Positions 45,001 to 57,163 of a stretch of 64,000 bases of DNA are shown here, piece by piece (position 1 is the stretch's first letter; every line of letters begins with the position of its first letter). The notes under the pieces were generated by a model. That model saw only the letters and a program-made list of their open reading frames with translations, was not told where the DNA came from and searched no databases. Source of the stretch: Sphaerolaimus hirsutus (Eukaryota > Nematoda > Chromadorea > Monhysterida > Sphaerolaimidae); NCBI GenBank assembly GCA_964036195.1, contig OZ038455.1, positions 11,921,855 to 11,985,854 on the forward strand, read 5' to 3'. The position numbers and the translations under genes are program-made.

Positions 45001-45507
45001 CAATTGATTCCCAACGCGTCATTTTTGAATGAAAACTGCTCAAATTTGGTATGGGAGTAGATAAATCTCCCCCATTTGTTGTGATAAATGCATACCTAAT
45101 TTCATATCACAAGATTTCATGTTGGAACGTGAAGGACAGATCCATATGTGTGTGAACATGTCCCATTGTTTTTGGAGGCGCATGCAGTGCAAAATAATTC
45201 AACAGCAACAGCAAAATGCTGAACTTTCAAGATGCAGTCAAGCTGACAAATTAACATTTTAATGGGGTGCATTTATCTACTTTCATGCCAAATTTGAACT
45301 ATTTTTATGAAGAATTGGTGCTTTGGTAGATGATTTAAGCTGTGCACCACGTTCAAACACGTATGAAACTGTGCTTCACGTTCCAACATGATACCTTGCG
45401 ATATGAAATTATGCACATAACACAGCAAATTGGGGACATTTATCTACTCCCATACCAAATTTGAGCAGTTTTCATTCAAAATTGACGCGTTGGGAGCCGA
45501 TTGAAAC
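45001..45507. mobile_element. Foldback element with long inverted arms
   Basis: ATTCCCAACGCGTCATTTTTG at the left is mirrored by AAAATTGACGCGTTGGGAGC at the right, and the arms stay complementary through GGTATGGGAGTAGATAAAT and TTTCATATCACAAG. No target duplication is evident. Confidence 0.7.
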
Positions 45508-45839
45508 CATGTGCCTGACATGCGCCACCCAGTATATCTACACAAAGTAGTGTATGTGTAGATACAAAGCAAATGGGCAGCATTTAATATGTCATGTACA
45601 TTGCATACATGATGTACATTATTTCAGAATGGGGGGTATTCTAATGGGGTGTTTCCCTCAGGTTGCTCAGACATGGGCGTATTTCAGTGGAGAGGTGTTA
45701 AATTGAGGAAATACGGTAAATGCACAAATGCACTAGAATAGGCAACATGAGTGCTTGGATTGTGCCTCATTTTTGTTTGGATTACGCCTGCTTGGATTAC
45801 GAGTGTTTGGATTTTGAGCTTTCACCATTCTATCGCGAC

Positions 45840-47072
45840 TAGCATTGAAAAAAACGACCGATTTCGAGAAAATATAATTAAATATTATCTCAGAAAATCT
45901 CTCAAGAAAAAAATATAATTAAATCTCATGGGTCATTTTCGAAAATATAATTAAATCTCTGAGAAAATCTCTTGCAGTTCAAAAATTCTCATAAAATCTC
46001 TCAACTTAAAGTATGATTTAATCGATATTTCAAGGTGTTTGAACCATAGAGAGTAGATATTAAGCACATTATGTGTCGTTAAACATTTTCATTCACAATG
46101 ACATATGATAACAGCATATTGTCTACTGACAGCACACTCTGTTCTACCATGTGGTATCTGAATAATGAACAAAGATATGATTTAGGTACATTTGTCCTTG
46201 TAGAAGACTACATTGCTTTCATGTGTGACGATCCCGACAGAATTTATCAGACAACCTTTTCACCAAAATTTGGTGTCAACTCGTTATTTGTTAAAATAGC
46301 TAGAACCCAGTGCACAAATTTACCCGGTGCACAAGTAAACAGCAACCTCCAGTGCCAATGTAGACCTTGGTACAGCCCCCATACTTTTGAGTACTAGGTC
46401 TTCATGGGACTGCAGGGGTTCAGTATGGTTCAGGAGGGTTTAAACCACATTTACACAAAAATACATATACTTGAATACTAAGTAAATACATCTAAATTTC
46501 CTCTGAAAGAGTACCAGTATTCTCTTTTGTGTATAATAGTTTGTGTCTTTTGTTTGAAGGACTTTAACTCTAATGTGTCTTTTGTTTGAAAGTACTATAG
46601 TACAGAAATTGTATTTCGGATAGACTTTTTTATTGGCTCTTTCATGCCATAAAACAGAAAAATGGGAGGAAAAACTACAAATAGGGGGGGGGGAAATAGC
46701 CAAAAATGGCTATGTAAGAAAATATATACCGTAGTATATCTTATTATCCCCCCTTGAATTAACCCCACCCCTCAAATTAACCCCCCTAAAATTTTGCTGG
46801 CGAAATCATATACCCCCATGGGGTTATATTGAGATAATATGGTAGTTAAAAATAGATGAAAATTGGGAAAAAAGCACATGAACTAGTGAATTTGAGCTGA
46901 AAATGGGCAAATATAGAGAGATTTTCTTGAGAGATTTTCCCAATCAGATGAAAATATAATTAAATCTCTCTGGGAAATCATGGAAAAAATATAAATCTCA
47001 GAAAATCTTATATTTTCTGAGATTTTCTGAGATTTTTTAAATATAAATCTCCCAGAGATTTTTTCAATGCTA
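45840..47072. mobile_element. TAGCATTG-family hAT-like element, intact copy B
   Basis: TAGCATTGAAAAAAACG and TTTTTTCAATGCTA are flanked by identical ATCGCGAC (45832-45839 and 47073-47080). Arms repeat AAATATAATTAAATCTCT; no transposase is encoded. It holds the empty site of the Penelope-like element at 46407-46410. Confidence 0.9.
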
Positions 47073-48295
47073 ATCGCGACCTAGGCAGGGCCGTATTGGT
47101 ACATGCACTAATGCATGGAAATATCATATACTTGAACTTTGAAGAAACTTTCCAAATCATTCATAATGTTACGATTTGATTGTGTTTATTTGCATAGGTA
47201 AAAGTATTATTTCTTGAAGATGGGGTCTGCAAACAATGCATGGGGTGGCTGGCGGGCGATATTGATTACAACCGGAAGTGTCAGACTTTATTTCGCACTT
47301 ATCACTTTCATTGGGCAATTGCGTGTTTGCCATGTAAATAGGTAGGTACAATCGGCAGGGTTACTGGGCGCAAAATTGTAATCCCCCTCACAAAATGCAT
47401 GAAATATCAGCTGATTTCTTGGTAATTCACCCGACATGTTTTTTGTGCAGCCCTATTTATTGTAAAATTGAATTTATTTTAATTGTAATTATTTTCTTAG
47501 GACCGGCCAGTGAATAGTGTATCCGGCTGCCGAAAAAATCGTTGGGCTAAAGAATTACCTAAGTAATTTCCCTACAAGAAACAAGAATGCTTTTCCGTCA
47601 GTGTCTATTTTAATGGTGATATAAACAATATTTATCGTGGAATTCGCGAAAATTCAAAATATGATTGAAATAATCTATGGAATTGGTTCAGTTTTCGCGG
47701 GTAATCGATCGTTGACCGGGCGCAATAAAATATGGGTGAAGGCATTTCAGTATGCGCAATTTGTTGTTCTACTGTTTAATCAACATACTAAATATCCGAC
47801 ACCTTTGATTTGCCCATAAGCGGTTAATTCGGTAACATGTGATAATCCCCGTCGTTTTATGGTTGCGCGTCAGTTTATAAGTAGCGTGAATTTTGGGCAA
47901 ATATCAAGTTAACATTTGACGTTTTTATCATTTTTCATATTGAACTTTTGTCTTTGTCATACTAAAGAATTTGTCTTCTTGTCAAGACGTTATCCATAGC
48001 CACATGATTTGTCACATGGCCACACATGTAAATTCCACCTGCCCTTGTATTGGAATCTGCCGTTCTATTATTTTCGTGACTCAAAGTGTGGAAAAACCTG
48101 CCGTTTCGTTTGGAGGCTCGCTTCAATCGCATCGGAGGTATGTCGTTTTATTGGAAGAAACACGGTACATAGTGAGTCGATGGAAATACGGTACGCATAA
48201 CTAGCTTCAATTTTATGTTGTTTGAATGCAGCGATCCACTCGCCTAAAGACAATTTTTTTTGTTGGAACATGTGTCAACTTGTTTGCCATCGTTA

Positions 48296-48673
48296 CACCG
48301 CAAAAAATGGATCTGTGAAGCGTGTGGAAGCGGGCTGGATGCGCGTGAAGCGGCGCGCTTCCACACGCTTCCACACGCTTCCACCAACATCACGAAAATC
48401 TCGGTGAAGTGTTTTCCACACACCTATCTTCACCGCGCGCTTCACGCGCATCCAAAATGCGGAAGACACTTCACCGCGCTAGCGCTTCCACACGCTTCTC
48501 CCATGCACACATTTGTCTGGGAGCGCCATATTTAGAGGCGTGAAGTGCCTTCACGCAGATTTTCGTGATGCGTGTGGAAGCGCCGGCATGCTTGGTGAAG
48601 CGTCGGGAAGTGTCTGGCGTGAAGACACTTCCCGACGCTTCACCGCGCATCCACACACCCATTTTTTGCTGTG
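48296..48673. mobile_element. MITE with CACAGCAAAAAATGG ends and TTA TSD (PIF/Harbinger-like)
   Basis: CACCGCAAAAAATGG at the left and CCATTTTTTGCTGTG at the right are flanked by TTA on both sides; copy A has a single GTTAAACAAG (about 31232) at the same place. A 3-bp TTA duplication suits PIF/Harbinger. Arms are GAAGCGTGTGGAAGCG repeats in both orientations. Confidence 0.82.
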
Positions 48674-49677
48674 TTAAACAATGTAAACAAATTTTGGATC
48701 GAGCTAAAAATGAAACGTTCAATTATCCGTTATTCGCTACCGCAGGTATTTGATTTCGAATGCATGTAATATGCATGGAAATAGCGGATACGCGTTGTTC
48801 TAGGTGACACACTTGTAAATCGATGAAATGTCACACCACACGTAACTACTGATGGAATGGCGCCGTGGCGATGGCACCCTTCAATGGCGCAAAATGCCGC
48901 CAGCGCCATAGCGAATTTGGCTTTTTGCCATCAACAAAATGTAAAATGTAATATTTACATGGTGCTTTGTATTTACAATGAACATCCAATTAAAGGCATA
49001 TAAATCTAAAAGTCGACAAGTCCACAAAATGTGATTTTGAGTAATTCACATTTTAGGTAAGTATCATTTCCAATTCACGGCCCATGCTGCATATCCAATA
49101 GTGCTCTCTCATGCTCACCGTTAAGTTCCAAATGTTGATAGGTTTCAAATTGTCAGCCCCTGCTCTCAACATATAAGATAAAGATTTGGTGTCCATAGAA
49201 TTCCATTTGGGCACAGCAAAACCGACTCTATTCTTGCACACGAAAACAATTTTGTTCCAGACGACACTGAGGCTGCCTTATGGATAATATATGGTCCACT
49301 TTTAGAAATCAGTGTCCATAGCAGAATTATCACATTTCTTTCTTTTTCCCAAGAAAAAAGGATGCAGAGGATGGATTTCTTGACCTTTGGCTGAAAACTA
49401 CGTAGACTTGTCAACTTCTTGCCCAATTTTCGCATTTTTGCCCAAAAATATCAAATTTGACACTTTCATATATGGAATGTGATGTCAAAAAATTGATGGA
49501 AAATTGTGAAAAATGTGCAGTAGCAGCCCCAGATGACGTTTCTGAGTTTAACTTGACATTTTTCAAAATTTGAACTTGTCAACATTAGAATTGGACGCCT
49601 CAATTGCTGGTGCCATTTTCCTCGGCGCTTTTCCATCACTACGCTGATGCACTAAATCTGTGATGAGTGACCGTGAG

Positions 49678-50567
49678 TAGTGATGGAAAAAGCGCCAGGC
49701 TTTTAGCGCCAAGCGCCAAAAGCGCCATGGCGCTTTTCCTGCTTACAGCGCCAAGCGCCAATGGCGCCAGAGCAAAATAGCGCCAAGCGCCAACAGCGCC
49801 ATGGCGCTTTTCTGGACCTCAGCGCCAAGCGCCAATGGCGCCAGAGGATAATGGCGCCAAGCGCCAATAGCGCCAGCGCCAAAAATTTTTTCTTCAATTT
49901 GTTTTTAGAGTTATGAATACATAACTGTGACGTACTGCTGATGTCGATGTAGTCTATTTAACTTTGGCCATTAAAGTTCAATCAACCATGTAAGGGGTAA
50001 GGGAAATTCTGGAAGGGGATTCAGTAGTTTGAAAAAATCTTTCTTTAAATCAATCATCTCTTGTGTTTTAATCATCAACGTTTATCAGTTGAGGCTTAAA
50101 ATTTAAAAAGGTGGATACAATACCAGTACATTTTTGTGAGAACAAAAGGTATTTAAACAAATATGAGAACCTTTGAAAAGAGCACCATTTTACACAATTG
50201 ATTGAATTCGATGTAAATAAAGTTGTCTCCTAATATTAATCAATCTTTTATAAATTATGTCCCATAACACCCTTACATCAATCAAAATTTATTCAGTTGC
50301 CCTCAAAGTTGATCAACTGGAGTTTCAATTTCACAGTATCATAGCAATTTTTTTTATCAAGGTTGGCGCTTTTTTGGCGCCATTAAAAATGCCGGCGCCA
50401 GGCGCCAATAGCGCCACCAGAAAATGGCGCCAAGCGCCAAAAGCGCCATGACGCTTTCTGAGATCCTGGCGCCAGAGCGTTTTAGCGCCAAGCGCCAAAA
50501 GCGCCATGGCGCTTTTTGCTTTGGCGCTAGCGCCAGGCGCCAGCGCCAAGGCGCTTTTCCATCACTA
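49678..50567. mobile_element. TAGTGATGG-family hAT-like MITE, young copy with empty site
   Basis: TAGTGATGGAAAAAGCGCC and GGCGCTTTTCCATCACTA are flanked by identical ACCGTGAG (49670-49677 and 50568-50575). Copy A has a single ACCGTGAG (32241-32248) and no insertion. Both arms are built from GCGCCAAGCGCCAA units; the middle is AT-rich and non-coding. Confidence 0.95.
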
Positions 50568-53057
50568 ACCGTGAGCGGTCAACTGCGAGCGCGTCATTGC
50601 GGTATTTGGATACGAGGTGGCCAGACGTTCCCGTGTATGATGTTTAAGTCTTTTTCTCTAACTTTTGTTCCCGCTTGCGACATATTTATGCGATTACGAG
50701 TGAGTGCATTGGTTCCTACTACATGCCGGTTACTCGACGCAATAGTTCATTTCACTGCATCATAGCTACTAAATAGGTATATGATTTTTAGGAAAAAAGC
50801 ATATTAAGTTTGATCGAACAAATAATATAGGTACCTAAATAGAATGGACCGACCAGTGACAACCAACTGCATGAATGTGCGTGCACGCACTCATTCATGC
50901 ACACCCACACCTGGTAGATTTCAGTAAGCTCGGCTGCATGCGAGTGCGTTGCATGCACGCGCCGCTGTAACGATGACCTTGCATGACCCCCATTCCGCGT
51001 CGCAAGCGCGACCGGCACCCGAACCTGAAAATAGCCCCGCTTTAGAAATGATGTGTGCTTTTCGTTTGGTTCAGTGGGTTTTTTCTACGCGGATTCTGTT
51101 GGATTATTGCTTTGTTTGTGTTTTAAATGTGGTTACCTATCTTGATTAGAGCGAAAAAAGCCCGTTTAAAAAATGTCAATGTTTCTGTATTTACCTGTAT
51201 CTAGGCTTCCAGTCTGAAACAACCCACAAATTAGCTTTGGCGAGTAAATTTCTATCTGGAGAGTTCAGTGGCACCGAAATTCACCGTGCCCAGTGGCCTT
51301 TCTCTTATTCGATGATTGCGCGCGGCCTGCCACCACATTTCACTTTTTACAATGTTTTATTTCTATATTTGCCTAAACATGGGTACTGTATATCTTCTAA
51401 TAGAATGGCATACCTCCAATAGAATGGCACCTACAATAGAACGGCAGGTTTTGGCACTTTTCTCACCCGATAAAAAATAGAATGGCAGCTTCCAATAGAA
51501 CGGCACCTCCAATAGAACGACAGGTGGAAATTACTATGGAACAGTGCCAAAACACAAATATTTGAAAAATAGGTGGTGAGAACATCCTTCACTAGGTATT
51601 CAGGATGAAAATCCAGGGTTTGTTTTCACATTGTTTGGTATTGTTTGCTTTGATGCTCTGATATTGAAATGTTTAACATGAGAGCATGTGTTATTTACCA
51701 CACACTATACCGGCCATGTGAATCCAAAAAAATACCATACTAGTTGCACAGTTGTATCAAATGAGAAGACAGATTTTTCTTGTGAAGATGTAAAAAAATC
51801 ACCAATATTTTTGCTACTATATTTTTCTACTATAGTATTTTTGACCCTGTAACGCTGGCGCCATTTGAGGACGCCATAGCGCCCTTGGCGCTTGGCGCCC
51901 TTTTCCCGTGGTGCTCCTGGCGCATGGCGCCTTGTTTTTGAATGGCGCCTTGGCGCCCATGGCGCTTGGTGCTTTTTTGCGTGGCGCCCTTGGCGCCCGG
52001 CGCTCTTATGTGGAATCGGAATGGCGCCACCTTTTTTTCTGGCGCTTTTTCATCACTATTTCCAACAAATCCATCAGATTGCAAGATCAATCAAACTTCC
52101 ATTTCCGTTTGTTGCGACTTTGTTCTCCCCAGTACATACCTATATTTAATATGAACTACTAGTTACTATCAAAGTAAAGTATAATATTTTAATAGTCTGA
52201 TATCATGTGATCATGGTTTAGTGTAGCGTCGCTTATTCAAGGTTACCCACAGATCCGCGACGCGGCAAGGCTGTTTCGTGTCATGCACAAAAAGTATGTA
52301 CTTTACGTTGTATTTAGTTATTGTATTGTAGTGTTCATCGGTTTTTACGCTGGTCTCCATGTTTTTATGCATACCTGAACCGTGTCCCATCTTTGTGGGC
52401 GAAATTTTCCGCTTTTTAAATCTAGGTATATTTTTTATACGTCTATCCAAGCTAAACACCAATAAATATTACATAAACAATTGCTGAATGTCATCTTGAA
52501 GGGTTTTTTTTTCATACTACGAGGAATAGCAACAAAAAATTGGAACCACCTGTATTACCTACTCGCCTGTATCGGTGCAAAATAATTCCTAGTTTTTGGC
52601 GCCCTTTTAAGCCTTTTTACGCTCACAGTTTTTGCGCTCCAATACACACACCGCATTTTATCGGATTTGTTTTCAGATATAGTACGTTTTAAACTTCTAT
52701 CATACAACAGTTGGAAATCTCTAATTCTACCCATTTTTGTCACAAAGGTAAAAATTTTGTGCGAATTTCAGCGCCTAATCGACTATGAAGGCCAAAGTTT
52801 TTATCTCGCGTATGGCTCTCAATTTTGTATCGGTATTCTCTAACTTTTCACAAAAAAGTCTAAAAATGCACTTGGATGCCAGGGAAGTGGCATAAAATGC
52901 ACTGGAGGTTTCCATTCACATTTCTCAGTGCAACAAATCACTTGGAAAATGTGGCAAATATTTGATCAATCACTTGATCAAGTATCGGTATTGGGGAAAT
53001 TTTTTATCGTGATCAGGATTTGAAAATTGTGGGCCGTGGGGATCAGGATCAGGATCA

Positions 53058-54110
53058 GGGTAGGTTTTATAAAAATCATTTGTATACAAATTGCATAAAA
53101 ATGTATTTGATTTTAATTTTATTCTCGTTTCATTTTTTCATTTTTTTTATTCCAAAATAATAATAAAATAATAAAATGGGACCATTTTACAAAATTTTTT
53201 ACAGAAATTTTACAAAAAAAATCAGAATCTTGCATGCAAGGCCAGAAAAATGTGATAATTAGACACGTGACAAATTTTTCCATTACTCTGCAAAAGTTGC
53301 ATGCAATAGGTATTGTTAGCTAGCTGCAAGTGTAAAGTTACAATTATCAATAAGAATGGTTTGCATTTTCAGTAGAAGGATTACTGGAGTGTGCTGGGCA
53401 CATTTGTAAAACGTCATGCAAAGTGTCAATTGTCATGACAAATGTAGTAGAGTCAATTGGCATCTCAAATGTCAAGCAAAGTATAATTGTCATGACAAAT
53501 GTCGTGCAGAGTGTAAATTGTGTATCTGAATCTTATGTTTTGGTATCCAAACCTTATGTTTTTGTATCTAAATTTCACATAAGATTTGGCTACAAAAACG
53601 ACAACAAGATTTGGATACAAAAGACAAGATTTGGATACAATTTGCTTTACAGTTTCCACTTTTATTTCTATTTGTCATGACAATTGACACTTTACTTAAC
53701 ATTTGTCATGACAATTGACACTACATTTGTCATGACAATTGACACTTTACTTAACATTTGTCATGACAATTGACACTACATTTGTCATGACAATTGACAC
53801 TTTCCATTTCGTTTCATGACATTTTGACACTTTATATGGCTTGGGACTGCCCCAGCTCCGCGAAAAAACACGTTGAACAATAAACAACAGAAAATTTTTT
53901 TTACAAATATTATTAATTTTTATACGATTTTTACAAAAATATGAATTTGTATGCAATTTTACAAAAAAATACAAAAATTCGAATTTTTATACAATTTTTA
54001 TTTTTATTTTGAAATTTTCCATTTTATTTTATTTTATTTTATTCTTCAATCTTCCATTTTATTTTAATTTTATTTTTATTCTTTTCTGAGATTTTGCCAA
54101 ACCTGATCAG
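53058..54110. repeat. AT-rich insertion in copy B with palindromic minisatellite
   Basis: Copy A passes from GATCAGGATC directly to the sequence that follows this block. The block contains repeats of TTGTCATGACAATTGACACT (53400-53470 and 53670-53830), TTTGGATACAAAAGACAAGA words and TATTTTATTTTATT runs near its end. No coding region is visible. Confidence 0.7.
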
Positions 54111-54416
54111 GATCGCTGAACCTCGAAAATAGTCTGGGTCGGTACCAGGTTTTCTGGATGTCCGAAAAATATTCGTAGGAACCGTTCCAGTACATTAGCT
54201 TCGCCCATTCCCTTCACCATGGCGGTTTATGTGAATTCAAGTGCGCGTAATCGAGTCACACAAAAGCGCATTAAATACCTTGCCTTGCCTCGGAAATTCC
54301 TGGAAAATGCAGATTCCTGTTACCTATGCATCACTGTAATCAAAATTCCCATATACCAAATATGTCCATTAACCTCGTGTTGAATTATGACTTGATAATC
54401 AATATACCGTATTTGC

Positions 54417-54724
54417 TTGAATAATTCCCCGGGGAATCATTATTTCGTCAGACTTTTCTTGTGAGGGGGAACTATTCAAGTCGAGGCATTATTATTTCAT
54501 CCAAAATTTTAAGCACGTTTCTATCGACTCATTCAACGAAATATGCTTTATTCACACAATAACCAATAACGTGCCATTTTTGTAAAAATTGGGCACAACA
54601 ATATGATCAAATCTCTTAAGGAAGGCTTTATTCAAGGGGGGGGGTTATTTTTTAATCACTCATCTTACAGGAGAATTATTCGAAAGGGGGATTTATTCAA
54701 GAGGGACTATTGAAGCAAATACGG
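54417..54724. mobile_element. TA-flanked MITE, TTGAATAATTCCCC subfamily
   Basis: TA-CCGTATTTGCTTGAATAAT at the left and ATTGAAGCAAATACGG-TA at the right. Confidence 0.8.
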
Positions 54725-54726
54725 TA

Positions 54727-55575
54727 GGTGTGTCCAAAAAATCTCCTTTTGTCGGGAAATGTATACCCATTCGATTTTTCAACTTTTTCCCGTCGTATAA
54801 CTTTAGTGCATGGATTCCACGGAATGGAACCATCTCGGATGGAACCCTTTGTGCACGTGCATCAGGTTTCCTGTCCCGCCGTAAATACCTTTATGTTTAT
54901 GACTATCGCCCATAAACACATTCGAATGGTGATTTCGAGAAATGCCTGCACACGTCCCGCGGCTGGCGGCATAAAAGGCCCCATAAAACAGATGTGCCGT
55001 GACCCCGGCGACCTTGACGGCCAATTTCAGTTCGCTTTTATTTGATTCAAATGGCCAGATTATGCGTAAAAATTTTTTATGTAGGCATAATGAGATTTTC
55101 TTCCACGCGCATTTTGCGGAATTTTCCTAAATACTTCGCGTGTGTATTTAGTGTGGGCGGTGCGTAACCGTGCCGCGAGGGCGACCTTCACATGTCAAAC
55201 ACATTTCCACATTTTATCCATTTCTCCATTGAAACTTGCATCTGCAGGGTGGGAAAAGTCGACACAATGACATCATAATTTGAACATTATCTAAATGCCG
55301 ATTCCGACGTTAACGCAAGGTTGCGGAAAATGCTGCTGAAAAAATGGACGCAAGACATTTTTTAGGAAAATCATTAATTTTGGTAAGTCGCGTGGCTTGA
55401 CGAACGGACCATGTCGAGTTGATGAAGGTTATCTATTGTTCCGAATTGGTGCAAACTCAAACGCTGCCCATTTCACATATCGTTTTGATGTTAAGTTTAT
55501 GCATGCACCTTTGAAAAATATAAATTTTTGTATGTCAACACAGAAATTGAGTCAGAGAATAAACATTGTAAAATC
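54727..55575. other. No gene recognised
   Basis: Mixed-composition sequence with open frames on both strands (for example 54728-55045) but no recognisable domain or consistent splice pattern. It may include upstream sequence of the cuticlin-type gene. Confidence 0.3.
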
Positions 55576-55578
55576 ATA

Positions 55579-55973
55579 CAGTAAATCCTCGAAAAAGTCC
55601 CCGGGGGAGTTATTTTTTCGTCTGAATATTTTGAGGGGAAAGTTAATCGAGGGGGGAGTTATTCGAGGGGGGAGTTGTTTTTTCTTCAGAATATTGTGTA
55701 CATAAGTACGTACATCGCCGCTTTAGGTAAAACATTCATTTGTGTTTACGTTGCATACGCTGCACTACCTTTACATTCGATGAACCAAACCATGGCTTTT
55801 TTTGTTTGTCTCTGGCTTGATCGAAATGTTTTTTATGTGACACGACTTAGTTGCATCGAACATAGGCGGGAGTTATTCGAGGGGGGAGTTATTTTTTCCT
55901 CACGCTCGCAAGAGGGGGGAGTTATTCGAGGGGGGAGTTATTCGAGGGGGAGGACTTATTCGAGGATTTACGG
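55579..55973. mobile_element. TA-flanked MITE, TCGAATAAGTCCCC subfamily
   Basis: TA-CAGTAAATCCTCGAAAAAG at the left and CTTATTCGAGGATTTACGG-TA at the right, with repeated GGGGGAGTTATTCGAGGGG words. Confidence 0.8.
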
Positions 55974-55975
55974 TA

Positions 55976-56860
55976 TTTAAAAAAAAAACGAAGAAAACAT
56001 TTTGAATCATTTGATTATTGCAGTGATGGTCCTGAGTATTTTTCAGCATTCTCCACTAAAAAAAAATGCTTCCCATATTTCCTCAAAATACCCCCTCAAA
56101 ATACATTACAAAAATAAACCATCCATCCCCACTGTCACCATCATTCTTCCATCAACTTGCAGTAGAAACTAAATGTCAGTTTTATTGTTGAATTTGTTTT
56201 TTGGAACAAAATGATTTTTATCGTACTGAATACTATGGAGCAGAATTATTGGTATTTTACATAGGGGGAAGGAATTGTCACACATGCTCTCTTCCCTTTT
56301 TTAGCAACATGAATTTTGATTTCAATTCCAATTTTGAAATGAAATTTTTAATGAAATGAAGTATATACCTATACTTTATTAAGTGACATTTATTGCATTC
56401 ATTGAATGAAGCTGCTTGTGGCAGGTAAAACAGTGAGCTTGTTAAATGCAACAGAAATCTCCTGCAATTATGTCCGTCCATGAAAAATATTGGGATAAGA
56501 TGCTTCTTAACTTGATCTTTTGAATTACATTGTATAAGCGGCAAGGTTACTCGATCCGTTTGTCATTGATAAGGTCAAATGACCGTTAGTCAACTCAATT
56601 TTCAGCAAAATACCAAGGGCAGATAAATTACAAATTCCAATTTTAGACGCATAGATAATTGACTCGATCAGTTTCACAATTGCTTCGGTTGATGACAATG
56701 CAACGTTTTATTTTTGAAATATAGGTAGGTACCTAGTTCACACAGATTTCATTCATTTATTCGTTTATTTCACGCAACGCATGTGTTGCATCTTCCACAG
56801 TACAGTATTCCAATATTCCAACGAATCAAGTGGATTTGCTGCAAATAAGTAGATAATGTA
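55976..56860. other. No gene recognised; MITE fragment at its left
   Basis: A fragment near 56083 (CATATTTCCTCAAAATACCC) is a MITE end. The remainder is AT-rich with no motif. Confidence 0.3.
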
Positions 56861-56935
56861 ATGCCGATTATTATGTTTCTGCGATGCTCAGGCTGTGTTT
56901 ACCTCACTTCTCTTATTTATTCATTTCATTCGCAA
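56861..56935 (+). CDS. Possible signal-peptide exon of the cuticlin-type gene
   Basis: ATG at 56861 opens 25 codons that begin MPIIMFLRCSGCVYL and stay hydrophobic, and end at CAA/GTTATT in phase 0, compatible with the phase-0 start of the next exon at 57164. The donor is weak and no transcript is known, so a different upstream exon remains possible. The 57007-57111 MITE would lie in this intron. Confidence 0.3.
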
Positions 56936-57006
56936 GTTATTGCCGTTCACCGAAAAAATCACCGTACCAGACCGCACTGTATCCAACTGCTCGCGACTCA
57001 TAACTA

Positions 57007-57111
57007 CCTAAAATCCTCGAAGAAGTCCCCGGCGGGTTATTTTTCGAATAAGTCCCCAGTCGTTTTTGAAGGGGGGAGTTACTCAAGGGTGACTTCTTCG
57101 AGGATTTGCAA
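57007..57111. mobile_element. Small TA-type MITE, TCGAATAAGTCCCC subfamily
   Basis: ATCCTCGAAGAAGTCCCC at the left and GACTTCTTCGAGGATTTGC at the right. It lies about 50 bp before the acceptor of the first secure cuticlin exon. Confidence 0.6.
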
Positions 57112-57163
57112 TATGCACCCACATCTCCCGACAGTTCAAAACCTCGCAAATACCCCACCACAG

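Larger units (their letters stand above)
45637..54145. repeat. Segmental duplication, copy B
   Basis: Same orientation and order as copy A (21540-35504), but it lacks the Penelope-like element, the 2.7-kb segment and several MITEs, and has its own insertions at 48296-48673, 49678-50567 and about 53058-54110. Confidence 0.92.
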
